From: Clostridia bacterium
GTDB lineage: Bacteria > Bacillota > Clostridia > Oscillospirales > QAKW01
DNA: 6,877 bases
Direction: 5' to 3'
Assembly (NCBI GenBank): GCA_017442025.1
Contig: JAFSBD010000046.1
Location: 1 to 6,877, forward strand
Shown: positions 1 to 5,075 of the stretch, piece by piece
Layout: each line of letters opens with the position of its first letter
How positions within the stretch are numbered: the stretch's first letter is position 1
Notes under the pieces: generated by a model
What the model was told of the DNA's origin: nothing
Seen by the model: the letters and a program-made list of their open reading frames with translations, nothing else
Databases searched by the model: none
Translations under genes and position numbers: made by a program

Positions 1-100
1 CAACGCGCAACTTGAGTTTTAAGCGCAAAACTGCGTGAAAGACTATGAAAAAGAAAACGGCGAGATCCAGGTGGATGAAAACATAGCCTACAGCAAATAA
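1..100 (+). pseudogene. Possible degraded 3' end of an unidentified gene
   Basis: The frame that ends at the TAA at 98-100 reads as a hydrophilic, coding-like tail ending in DENIAYSK. It is interrupted by an in-frame TAA at 20-22, directly after NAQLEF. The other two plus frames also close, at 13-15 and 34-36. The stretch could therefore be the end of a decayed gene, a gene with a frameshift near position 20, or the end of an intact gene followed by non-coding sequence that only looks coding. No start codon with a ribosome binding site lies after the internal stop. I do not recognise the family, and the window begins too late to decide. Confidence 0.25.
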
Positions 101-169
101 TCTCACCATCTGAAAACACGCCAAAATGTGGGCATTTTTCGTTGAGGTGCTCGAAGGCGTATTTGGGGC

Positions 170-197
170 CCCCGCAAAATCCGGAGATTTTGCGGGG
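170..197. repeat. Perfect 12-bp hairpin nested in the loop of element 1
   Basis: CCCCGCAAAATC (170-181) and GATTTTGCGGGG (186-197) are perfect reverse complements around a CGGA loop. The shape (12-bp stem, 4-nt loop) is the same as that of the first hairpin after ywlG. It is followed on the plus strand by an A-rich stretch rather than a T tract, so it is not a classical terminator in that direction. Confidence 0.8.
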
Positions 198-204
198 AAA
201 AGGA

Positions 205-268
205 AAAAGAAACGAAAATAGCGGATTATTTTCCCTCCGGGAAAATTGGAGCGGTTTTCGTTTCTTTT
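205..268. repeat. Nested double palindrome in the loop of element 1
   Basis: An outer perfect 14-bp inverted repeat, AAAAGAAACGAAAA (205-218) with TTTTCGTTTCTTTT (255-268), encloses an inner perfect 7-bp hairpin, TTTTCCC (229-235) with GGGAAAA (239-245) and a TCC loop. Poorly matched internal segments separate the two stems. The whole block is part of the extra DNA found only in the first of the three long palindromes, so it looks like a separate palindromic unit inserted into a palindrome. Confidence 0.75.
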
Positions 269-330
269 GACGCTGCGGCGAGAACGCATTGACGGAAAAG
301 GGCCCATTTTCGCCCTGCCGATTTAAAACG

Positions 331-423
331 CGCCAAAATGAGTGCAATTTTCGTTGGAATGATCCCGCCGGCGTATGCGATACGCCAAGCGGTCATTCCG
401 GCGGAAAGTGTGCCATTTTCGCC
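331..423. repeat. Long palindromic element 2
   Basis: This 93-bp imperfect palindrome starts CGCCAAAATGAGTGCAATTT and ends GTGTGCCATTTTCGCC. At its apex, GGCGTAT and ATACGCC pair around a GCG loop (371-385). It has diverged from elements 1 and 3 in the stem middle (GGAATGATC against GGTCATTCC), but changes on one arm are largely matched on the other, so the fold is kept. It is joined to its neighbours on both sides by the identical 16-bp linker CTGCCGATTTAAAACG (315-330 and 424-439). Confidence 0.75.
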
Positions 424-439
424 CTGCCGATTTAAAACG

Positions 440-537
440 CGCCAAAATGTGGGCATTTTTCGTTGAGGTGCTCGAAGGCGTATGTCGATACGGCGAGAAC
501 GCATCGACGGAAAAGGGCCCATTTTCGCGCGTTTTTT
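440..537. repeat. Long palindromic element 3 followed by a T tract
   Basis: The left arm at 440-485 is nearly identical to 119-162. The right arm (about 488-529) mirrors it around a GTCG loop and is nearly identical to the right arm of element 1. On the plus strand the stem is followed directly by six T residues (532-537), so this copy could work as an intrinsic terminator for plus-strand transcription converging on the YlmC-family gene. That role is inferred. The element ends 14 bp beyond the stop codon of the minus-strand gene at 544. Confidence 0.7.
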
Positions 538-543
538 CCCCCC

Positions 544-774
544 CTAACATTTGGGTTCGCGGCAGATCCATATGATATCTTCTCCAATGCGCTCCACATC
601 ACACCATGGAATCCTGCTTGCTTCTTTATTAAAGAACCCCTTGCGGCAGAGGACCAGGGCTTCGACGCATCCGCGCTCGCAATTGATGATGATATCCTTG
701 GGATAGCCGAGTTTTCGCCCGGTGCAGGTAACGACCACCTCTTTTTCGGTGAGGCATTCCAATGATAATTCCAT
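544..774 (-). CDS. YlmC/YmxH-family PRC-barrel protein, cysteine-rich
   Basis: This 76-residue protein has the pattern of the YlmC/YmxH family of small PRC-barrel proteins found in spore-forming Firmicutes: an opening LTEKEVV strand, GRKLGYPKDIIINCERGCVE, and the ending IPWCDVERIGEDIIWI. Family members are often annotated as sporulation proteins, but their biochemical role is poorly defined. The start at 774 is supported by GGGGTGAT a few bases upstream (778-785). The length is close to that usual for the family. Eight of the 76 residues are cysteines (7, 17, 32, 36, 43, 58, 71 and 76), which is unusually many; residues 32 and 36 form a CxxxC pair. Its start lies 39 bp from the divergent ywlG start. 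Family assignment is from remembered sequence pattern, not a search. Confidence 0.8.
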   Translation of the reverse strand: MELSLECLTEKEVVVTCTGRKLGYPKDIIINCERGCVEALVLCRKGFFNKEASRIPWCDVERIGEDIIWICREPKC

Positions 775-813
775 AAAATCACCCCATACTACTTATATGA
801 AAGGATCATTCCC

Positions 814-1365
814 ATGAATACAAATTTTAAAGACCAGGCCTATGCGGCCGCCAAGGAGCTGATCGCTCTGGCGGGCTTGAAGGAAGGCGACCTGCTGGTG
901 GTGGGTTGCTCTTCCAGCGAAATTTTGCAGGAGAAGATCGGCACCCATTCCGCCCCCGAAATAGGGATGGCGGTAGCGGAAGGGATCCTTTGCGCCTGCC
1001 GCGAGGCAGGGGTCGGGCTGGCCGCCCAATGCTGCGAGCACCTCAACCGCGCGCTGATCTTGGAGCGGAAGGTAGCGGGATTGCGGGGATATCCCGTTGT
1101 CAACGCCCGCCCGATGCCCAAGGCGGGCGGATCCTTTGCCACCGCGGTTTACGACCTTTTGGAGGATGCGGTAGCGGTGGAGCACATTGCCGCCGAGGCG
1201 GGGCTGGACATCGGCGGTACGCTGATCGGCATGCACCTGCAGGAAGTGGCGGTTCCCTGCCGCCTGACCCAAAAGAAGATCGGCGAAGCCATTTTATTGG
1301 CTGCCCGCACCCGCCCCAAGTTCATCGGCGGGGAGCGCGCCTGCTATCGCGAGGATTTAAAATAA
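814..1365 (+). CDS. ywlG: YwlG family protein (UPF0340 / DUF436, TIGR01440)
   Basis: This 183-residue soluble protein matches the conserved UPF0340 family typified by Bacillus subtilis YwlG (about 180 residues). The hallmarks are GCSSSEI (31-37), QCCEHLNRALILE (72-84), the AGGSFATA turn (104-111), IGGTLIGMHLQ (133-143) and a C-terminal TRPKFIGGERA block (166-176). The molecular function of the family is not established; members are widespread in Firmicutes. The ATG at 814 has AAGGA at 801-805 with 8-nt spacing, and the length fits the family. The gene appears monocistronic: it is divergent from the YlmC-family gene, and its stop codon merges into the first stem of the hairpin array downstream. 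Confidence 0.92.
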   Translation: MNTNFKDQAYAAAKELIALAGLKEGDLLVVGCSSSEILQEKIGTHSAPEIGMAVAEGILCACREAGVGLAAQCCEHLNRALILERKVAGLRGYPVVNARPMPKAGGSFATAVYDLLEDAVAVEHIAAEAGLDIGGTLIGMHLQEVAVPCRLTQKKIGEAILLAARTRPKFIGGERACYREDLK

Positions 1366-1500
1366 CCAAGTGTCCTGAAGGACACTTGGTTGCGATATAA
1401 ACCCCCGGCGGGGTTTGCGATATACTTTTAAAAGTGCGATATATAACCTTTCGGTTATGCGATATGCCTTTGCATACACCGAGGGTGTATATGCAAAGGC
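1364..1500 (+). repeat. Hairpin array with GCGATATA spacers after ywlG
   Basis: Five hairpins lie end to end: 1364-1391 (12-bp perfect stem, TGAA loop), 1399-1416 (AAACCCC/GGGGTTT), 1424-1435 (palindrome ACTTTTAAAAGT), 1443-1458 (ATAACC/GGTTAT) and 1466-1500 (GCCTTTGCAT with ATGCAAAGGC, plus an inner ACACC/GGTGT). They are separated by GCGATATA at 1392-1399, 1417-1424 and 1436-1443, and by the truncated GCGATAT at 1459-1465. The final A of each full spacer is also the first base of the next stem. The stem sequences are unrelated to each other; only the spacer is conserved. No T tract follows any stem. The first stem begins inside the ywlG stop codon. Confidence 0.85.
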
Positions 1501-1509
1501 AAGAAACAT

Positions 1510-1557
1510 AAAAAAATCTCTCAACGGAGCCAATGGCCCGATTGAGAGATTTTTTTA
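1510..1557. terminator. Bidirectional intrinsic terminator between ywlG and mntP
   Basis: A perfect 15-bp stem pairs AAAAAAATCTCTCAA (1510-1524) with TTGAGAGATTTTTTT (1542-1556) around a 17-nt loop that can extend the stem by CGG/CCG. Because the stem has an A run at one end and a T run at the other, it gives a U tract in both directions. It can therefore end transcripts from ywlG (plus) and from the mntP operon (minus). The mntP stop codon (1557-1555) lies at the very foot of the stem. Confidence 0.9.
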
Positions 1558-2124
1558 TTGGAAAAATAAATGCTCGATAAGTATTTTCAAGCCGATGGCG
1601 ATGAGGATCGCACCGCCGAAGATCTCGGCCTTTTGCTTCAAAAGCCCGCCGAAGATCCGCCCGATATAAACGCCTGCGGTGCTGATAATAAAGGTGGCGA
1701 TTCCGATGATGGCGGCGGTAAGGATGCCCTCGCCATAGCCATGCAGTTCGGTGGAAAAGCCCACCCCCACCGCCAGGGCATCGATGCTGGTAGCAACTCC
1801 CTGGATCAGCAGATTTTTCAAGCCGAAGGGCTGGGCGCATTCCTCATCCTCTTCTTTTTTCAGCGCACCGCGGATCATATTGAAGCCGATCCCGCCCAGC
1901 AGGATAAAGGCGATCCAATGGTCCACCGGCTGAATATATTTGAGGCAACTCAGCCCCAAAAAGAGGCCGATCAACGGCATCATCGCCTGAAAGAGACCGA
2001 AGGTGATGCCATCGGCCAGCGCATGGCGCAATTTTAATTTACTGCACCGCATTCCGTTGGTGATGGAAACAGAAAAAGCATCCATCGCCAGGCTGATGCC
2101 CAAACTGATTGCATAGATGATCAT
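1555..2124 (-). CDS. mntP: MntP manganese efflux pump
   Basis: This 189-residue integral membrane protein exports Mn(II) from the cytoplasm and matches the MntP (YebN, DUF204) family in length and pattern. It has six predicted helices in two homologous halves. Each half carries a membrane aspartate: AMDAFSVSITNGM (residue 15) in helix 1 and SIDALAVGVGF (residue 115) in helix 4. An acidic cytoplasmic loop (EEDEEC, 91-96) separates the halves. The start at 2124 is chosen over an upstream ATG at 2151 because AAGGAG lies about 8 nt before it and the protein then begins with the family's usual first helix. The ATG overlaps the stop of the preceding lipoprotein gene as ATGA (2124-2121), indicating translational coupling. 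No yybP-ykoY-type manganese riboswitch is recognisable at the head of the operon. Confidence 0.92.
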   Translation of the reverse strand: MIIYAISLGISLAMDAFSVSITNGMRCSKLKLRHALADGITFGLFQAMMPLIGLFLGLSCLKYIQPVDHWIAFILLGGIGFNMIRGALKKEEDEECAQPFGLKNLLIQGVATSIDALAVGVGFSTELHGYGEGILTAAIIGIATFIISTAGVYIGRIFGGLLKQKAEIFGGAILIAIGLKILIEHLFFQ

Positions 2125-2858
2125 TTTAAAAGCTCCTTGATTCCTTCCCAACTTTTCTCGGCCTGCTCTGCCGCCTGCAGCCGCGCCGATGCGCCTGCAA
2201 CGGTGGCTTTGATCAGATCCCCATCGATCTTTTCAAATTCCAATTCTTCGAAATAAGCCTCATCCTTTAAGGATGCCGCCTGCAGTTGCTCCTTCACCTT
2301 TTGCAAAACAAGGGCAGGATCATATCCGCTCTCAGCGGCCAGGGCTTTGAGTTTTTCCTTATATTCGGAATAACTGCCCTTTACCGCAACCGTTTCCTCC
2401 CCTTGGGTCCGCAGGAGCTTCTCCCCTTCCCGCTGAGGCAGAGCCTGATAAAAGGTGGGCAAGAGCAAAATCACCTGATCCTCCTCCATCCAGATGGAGC
2501 AATCAAAGAGATATTCCTTGCCCTTTTCCAAATTTTCCCGCTCGGCAAAATTTTCGCTGTTGCCCATCACGCAAACGGTGAGGGTGCGATTCGGCAGGCA
2601 ACCGAAGAAATCCTCGGTGATCTCCACCCGATAAAAGGTGTTCTTCCCCGCCTCGGCATCATAATATGTAATTTGCTTGGGCTCGGCCAGGGCAGAGGTT
2701 ACCCGCCCCGCGAAAAAGAAGTGCCCTTCCCCAAGGGAGGCGGAGGTCTTTTCAAAAAGATCCTCCAACGCCACCTGCCCATCGGGTGCCTTAGCGCACC
2801 CGCTCAGCAGCAAAACGGCTGCCAACAGCAGGGCAAAAAATTTAGTTTGTTTCTTCAT
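2121..2858 (-). CDS. Unknown lipoprotein coupled to mntP
   Basis: This is a 245-residue predicted lipoprotein. A short KKQTK head and hydrophobic core lead to the lipobox LLSGC, with the lipidated cysteine at residue 21. Residues 45-135 look beta-rich (HFFFAGRV, FYRVEI, RTLTVCVMG, KEYLFDCSIW, QVILLLP) and might form a small barrel. Residues 160-245 look helical and charged, with a second beta strand pair near 205-220. I do not recognise the family. The start at 2858 gives a clean signal peptide; an upstream ATG at 2885 would not. Its ribosome binding site is weak (GGATGAG), but the preceding gene stops only 10 nt upstream, so reinitiation is likely. Its own stop overlaps the mntP start. It probably sits on the outer face of the membrane. 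Confidence 0.85.
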   Translation of the reverse strand: MKKQTKFFALLLAAVLLLSGCAKAPDGQVALEDLFEKTSASLGEGHFFFAGRVTSALAEPKQITYYDAEAGKNTFYRVEITEDFFGCLPNRTLTVCVMGNSENFAERENLEKGKEYLFDCSIWMEEDQVILLLPTFYQALPQREGEKLLRTQGEETVAVKGSYSEYKEKLKALAAESGYDPALVLQKVKEQLQAASLKDEAYFEELEFEKIDGDLIKATVAGASARLQAAEQAEKSWEGIKELLK

Positions 2859-2868
2859 CGGTTGCAAC

Positions 2869-4347
2869 TCATCCAAATAGGGCATGCAGTTGACTATAAT
2901 ACAATTTCTGGCGCTCATAATAACTATGCTCGCCGAAATACATGCTATACATAACGCCCGAGATCTCGGTAAAGTATTTACTTTCCATCGTCTCTTTGAG
3001 ATTTTTGGGCAGACCGTAGCTTTGAGTAAGATCCAGTGCCAAGGGACTGATGGAAGTATCGATCAGGCCGCGATAGAAGATGCAGGTCTTGCGCTCCGCG
3101 GCAAGCTGACGGTCGCTCAGCCGCGCCAACTCCAGAACGGTATTATAATCGGTCTTGAGATAGGCGCGCACCATCCGCGGTGCCCAGGCATCGGTTGCAT
3201 CTTCCACCAATAGCTCCATCGATGCAATATCAAAGGCGGTAGCCCCTTTAGGCATCTGCAAAGCAAAGGTGGAGCCGGTGCCCAGCTCAAAATCATCCTT
3301 GCCGGGGGTATCCAAGGGATAGTCCTTATAATAAGAACCCTCAAAATCATCGATAAACCGCACCCTTAACAGCATGGTACCGTTATACCCCAGACCGTCC
3401 AGCTCCGAAAGTTGCACATTCCCCAGCTGATTCTGGAGAATTTCATTCTGATTTTCCAGACCCACCGTTTCCACATCCAGATAAAGGGTGTCGCCGGTCA
3501 ACAGCCCCAAAGAGATCAGGGCATCCCGCTTGATGGCAGGATCATGGACTGTTTCCCGCTCCTGCGCGCAGACCGCCAGCGCATAGGGGAAGAGCTCCTT
3601 CATGCGGGCAAATTCCGCATTCTGCTCGGTGGCGATGGGTAGGATCGTTTCGTTATACTGCTCGGAAAATTCCCAAACGCTCTGCCATGCCCCTTCGGCC
3701 AGCAGGGTGCGCTTGCCGCCCAGCAGGAAGGAAACCTGCGCCCGGGCGCAACGCCAATTGCCGTAGACCCCCTTGGCATCGGGGAGCAATACCATTTTAT
3801 ATTCGGTAATATCAAAGACCGAAATGCTTGAAGGCAGGATCAGGGTGAACTGGTCGGTATTGCCGCTCTCAAAATTATCCATCCGCTTATTCTGCAGGGT
3901 ATATTCCATGATGTTGCCGTTGTTGAGGGTCAGCACCAGGTTGACATTCCCCCGATCCAAATCCACCTTTTGGGGATGGAGATTATCCACCCTTTCGGTC
4001 TCCACCGTTACCTGAATGCGGTTGGAGGAACCGAAATTATCCAAGGCCGCCAGGATGGGGTTGGATGAATCGTAGTCGGGATCGGAAAGCCGCCGCACCA
4101 AGACCGCCTCATCGGCCAAAAAGGAATCGGCCAGCCGCGATGATGCCACCGCTAAGCCCCCAACGGCCAGCAGCAATAAAAGCATGGTATATAAACGGCG
4201 GGCATAAGAGCCGGTGATCCCCCGCAAAAACTGCTCGCGGGTGAAGAAACGGCGCATCCGCCGCATCCCCCAGCGAAGGTTGACCGAAAGGAATTTCCCC
4301 AGCCGCCCGCGGCGCGCTTGCTTTTTTAAACGTCCGAAAATACGCAA
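2869..4347 (-). CDS. Membrane-anchored protein with two PLAT-like repeats
   Basis: This 492-residue protein of unknown function has a very basic N-terminus (1-51, rich in Arg and Lys), one membrane helix at about 52-69 (LYTMLLLLLAVGGLAVAS) and a long, probably extracytoplasmic, remainder. Two regions, about 110-221 and 286-410, resemble each other and a PLAT/LH2-type beta sandwich. The first has NFESGNTDQFTLILPSS...FDITEYKMVL...NWRCARAQV; the second has DFELGTGSTFALQMPKG...FDIASMELLV...AWAPRMVRAYL. The PLAT call is by eye and tentative. A Tyr-rich helical tail (456-492) ends the protein. The start is a TTG (4347-4345) with AAAGGAG about 9 nt upstream and an in-frame stop just before it; no better ATG is seen. 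It heads the operon that continues with the lipoprotein and mntP. Confidence 0.8.
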   Translation of the reverse strand: MRIFGRLKKQARRGRLGKFLSVNLRWGMRRMRRFFTREQFLRGITGSYARRLYTMLLLLLAVGGLAVASSRLADSFLADEAVLVRRLSDPDYDSSNPILAALDNFGSSNRIQVTVETERVDNLHPQKVDLDRGNVNLVLTLNNGNIMEYTLQNKRMDNFESGNTDQFTLILPSSISVFDITEYKMVLLPDAKGVYGNWRCARAQVSFLLGGKRTLLAEGAWQSVWEFSEQYNETILPIATEQNAEFARMKELFPYALAVCAQERETVHDPAIKRDALISLGLLTGDTLYLDVETVGLENQNEILQNQLGNVQLSELDGLGYNGTMLLRVRFIDDFEGSYYKDYPLDTPGKDDFELGTGSTFALQMPKGATAFDIASMELLVEDATDAWAPRMVRAYLKTDYNTVLELARLSDRQLAAERKTCIFYRGLIDTSISPLALDLTQSYGLPKNLKETMESKYFTEISGVMYSMYFGEHSYYERQKLYYSQLHALFG

Positions 4348-4375
4348 TGTATTTTTCTCCTTTAAAAATCATTAT

Positions 4376-4403
4376 TTTATATTTTAACATATAAATATGA
4401 AAA
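4376..4403 (-). promoter_or_regulatory. Possible promoter of the mntP operon
   Basis: On the minus strand, TTTTCA (4403-4398) and TATAAA (4381-4376) are separated by 16 bp, upstream of the AAAGGAG and TTG start of the first operon gene. The match to the vegetative consensus is moderate. The surrounding DNA is very AT-rich, so other placements in 4370-4410 are possible. Confidence 0.35.
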
Positions 4404-4512
4404 AATATAGTCTGCCCGCCATCTTTTTTCTCATTTTTTTGAATAATCTCTGCCCCATGCGCCCAAACTATCTGCAGACCAAATGTTAAAATTTGCAAAG
4501 GAGTTGAAAATC

Positions 4513-4737
4513 ATGCTGAATAAAATCGCATTATCGCTGGTGATCATCGGCGCACTGAACTGGGGTCTTGTTGGGCTCTTCCAATTCGATCTGGTCGGCT
4601 TCATCTTCGGCGGAATGGATGCGCTGATCAGCCGGATCATCTTTGTTCTGGTCGGGCTTGCAGGGATCTGGTGCATTAACCTGCTCTTCAAGCATCTCGG
4701 CCCCGATCATGCCGATGAAATTCGCAGAGACCGATAA
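4513..4737 (+). CDS. DUF378 small membrane protein
   Basis: This 74-residue protein has two membrane helices (about 4-23 and 42-60) and the DUF378 signature: IIGALNWGLVGLFQFDLVGFIFG followed by RIIFVLVGLAGIWCI. The family is common in bacteria and has no assigned function. The start at 4513 is preferred over the ATG at 4483 because AAAGGAG lies at 4497-4503 with 9-nt spacing. The 13-residue charged tail (LGPDHADEIRRDR) probably lies on the cytoplasmic side. The gene is divergent from the mntP operon. Only 2 bp separate its stop codon from the first palindrome of the hairpin array downstream. Confidence 0.88.
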   Translation: MLNKIALSLVIIGALNWGLVGLFQFDLVGFIFGGMDALISRIIFVLVGLAGIWCINLLFKHLGPDHADEIRRDR

Positions 4738-4739
4738 TT

Positions 4740-4885
4740 TGCAAAGAGCCCTTAAGGGCTCTTTGCAGCGATATAGAGCCTTCGGCTCTGCGATATGCAT
4801 CTGCATGCCTCGCTTTAGCGAGATATGTTAAATGCGCGATATATTTGCCATAGCAAATGCGATATAATTTTGCTAAAGCAAAATT
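4740..4885 (+). repeat. Hairpin array with GCGATATA spacers after the DUF378 gene
   Basis: The palindromes are: 4740-4767 (a perfect 28-bp palindrome centred on CTTAAG), 4775-4789 (AGAGCC/GGCTCT), 4795-4806 (ATGCA/TGCAT), 4809-4822 (CTCGC/GCGAG), 4843-4858 (ATTTGC/GCAAAT) and 4866-4885 (AATTTTGC/GCAAAATT). GCGATATA occurs at 4768-4775, 4836-4843 and 4859-4866, with variants GCGATAT at 4790-4796 and GCGAGATAT at 4818-4826. All spacers read in the direction of the upstream gene. About 14 bp (4823-4835) between two of the hairpins is less regular. No open reading frame with a ribosome binding site is seen. Confidence 0.85.
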
Positions 4886-4910
4886 TTGGTATGATATTCA
4901 TTCCTTCTCG

Positions 4911-5055
4911 CTTTTGCGTTCACGCAAAAGTATATCGCAGACACAGTCTATATCGAACTTTAAGCCCCCCTTGCAAATTGCAAGAGGGGCTTAAAGTATA
5001 TCGCAAATTCCAAAGGAATTTATATCGCTGCCAAGTGCCCTAAGGGCACTTGGCA
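4911..5055 (-). repeat. Mirror-image GCGATATA hairpin array after prs
   Basis: Read on the minus strand, away from prs, the hairpins are: 5055-5029 (TGCCAAGTGCCC stem, 12 bp), 5021-5005 (AAATTCC/GGAATTT), 4997-4957 (long stem ACTTTAAGCCCC... with one mismatch), 4949-4939 (AGAC/GTCT) and 4930-4911 (CTTTTGCG/CGCAAAAG). On the plus strand the spacers appear as TATATCGC at 5021-5028, 4997-5004 and 4931-4938, with the variant TATATCGA at 4949-4956, so they read GCGATATA in the direction of prs transcription. About 25 bp of ordinary sequence (4886-4910) separates this array from the oppositely oriented one. Confidence 0.85.
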
Positions 5056-5075
5056 AATGCGGCTGTTTTATTATT

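Larger units (their letters stand above)
119..314. repeat. Long palindromic element 1, with an insertion in its loop
   Basis: The left arm (119-162) begins CGCCAAAATGTGGGCATTTT. The right arm (about 275-314) ends GGGCCCATTTTCGCC. The arms are imperfect reverse complements of each other and match the arms of the element at 440-529 almost base for base. Here the arms are separated by about 110 bp that are absent from the other two copies and contain two further hairpins (170-197 and 205-268). The element sits beyond the 3' end of the minus-strand YlmC-family gene and downstream of the possible gene remnant at 1-100. It could be a MITE-like palindromic repeat or a structured transcript end. No protein is encoded in it. 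Confidence 0.75.

Noticed and set aside
119..529. CRISPR array
   Set aside because: There are only three units, each a long self-complementary element, with identical linkers rather than unique spacers, and no cas genes.
119..529. Integron attC sites
   Set aside because: The palindromes are long and imperfect, but I see no core GTTRRRY-type ends, no gene cassettes between units and no integrase.
226..571. Several overlapping open frames of 66-98 residues across the palindromes
   Set aside because: They follow the repeat units, share repeated peptides between frames and strands, and lack ribosome binding sites.
793..822. Sporulation sigma-E promoter for the YlmC-family gene
   Set aside because: A CATATAAG on the minus strand resembles a -10 element, but the upstream TTGTATT is weak and the spacing is too long, so I do not annotate it.
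4348..4512. Manganese (yybP-ykoY) riboswitch ahead of the mntP operon
   Set aside because: The leader is short and AT-rich and I see no paired helices or conserved junction sequences of that class.
4825..5043. A 72-residue plus-strand open frame in the hairpin arrays
   Set aside because: It has no ribosome binding site and is composed entirely of the palindromic units.
4740..5055. CRISPR-like array of short repeats
   Set aside because: The conserved part is only 8 bp and the variable parts are palindromes of unequal length, unlike protospacer-derived spacers.
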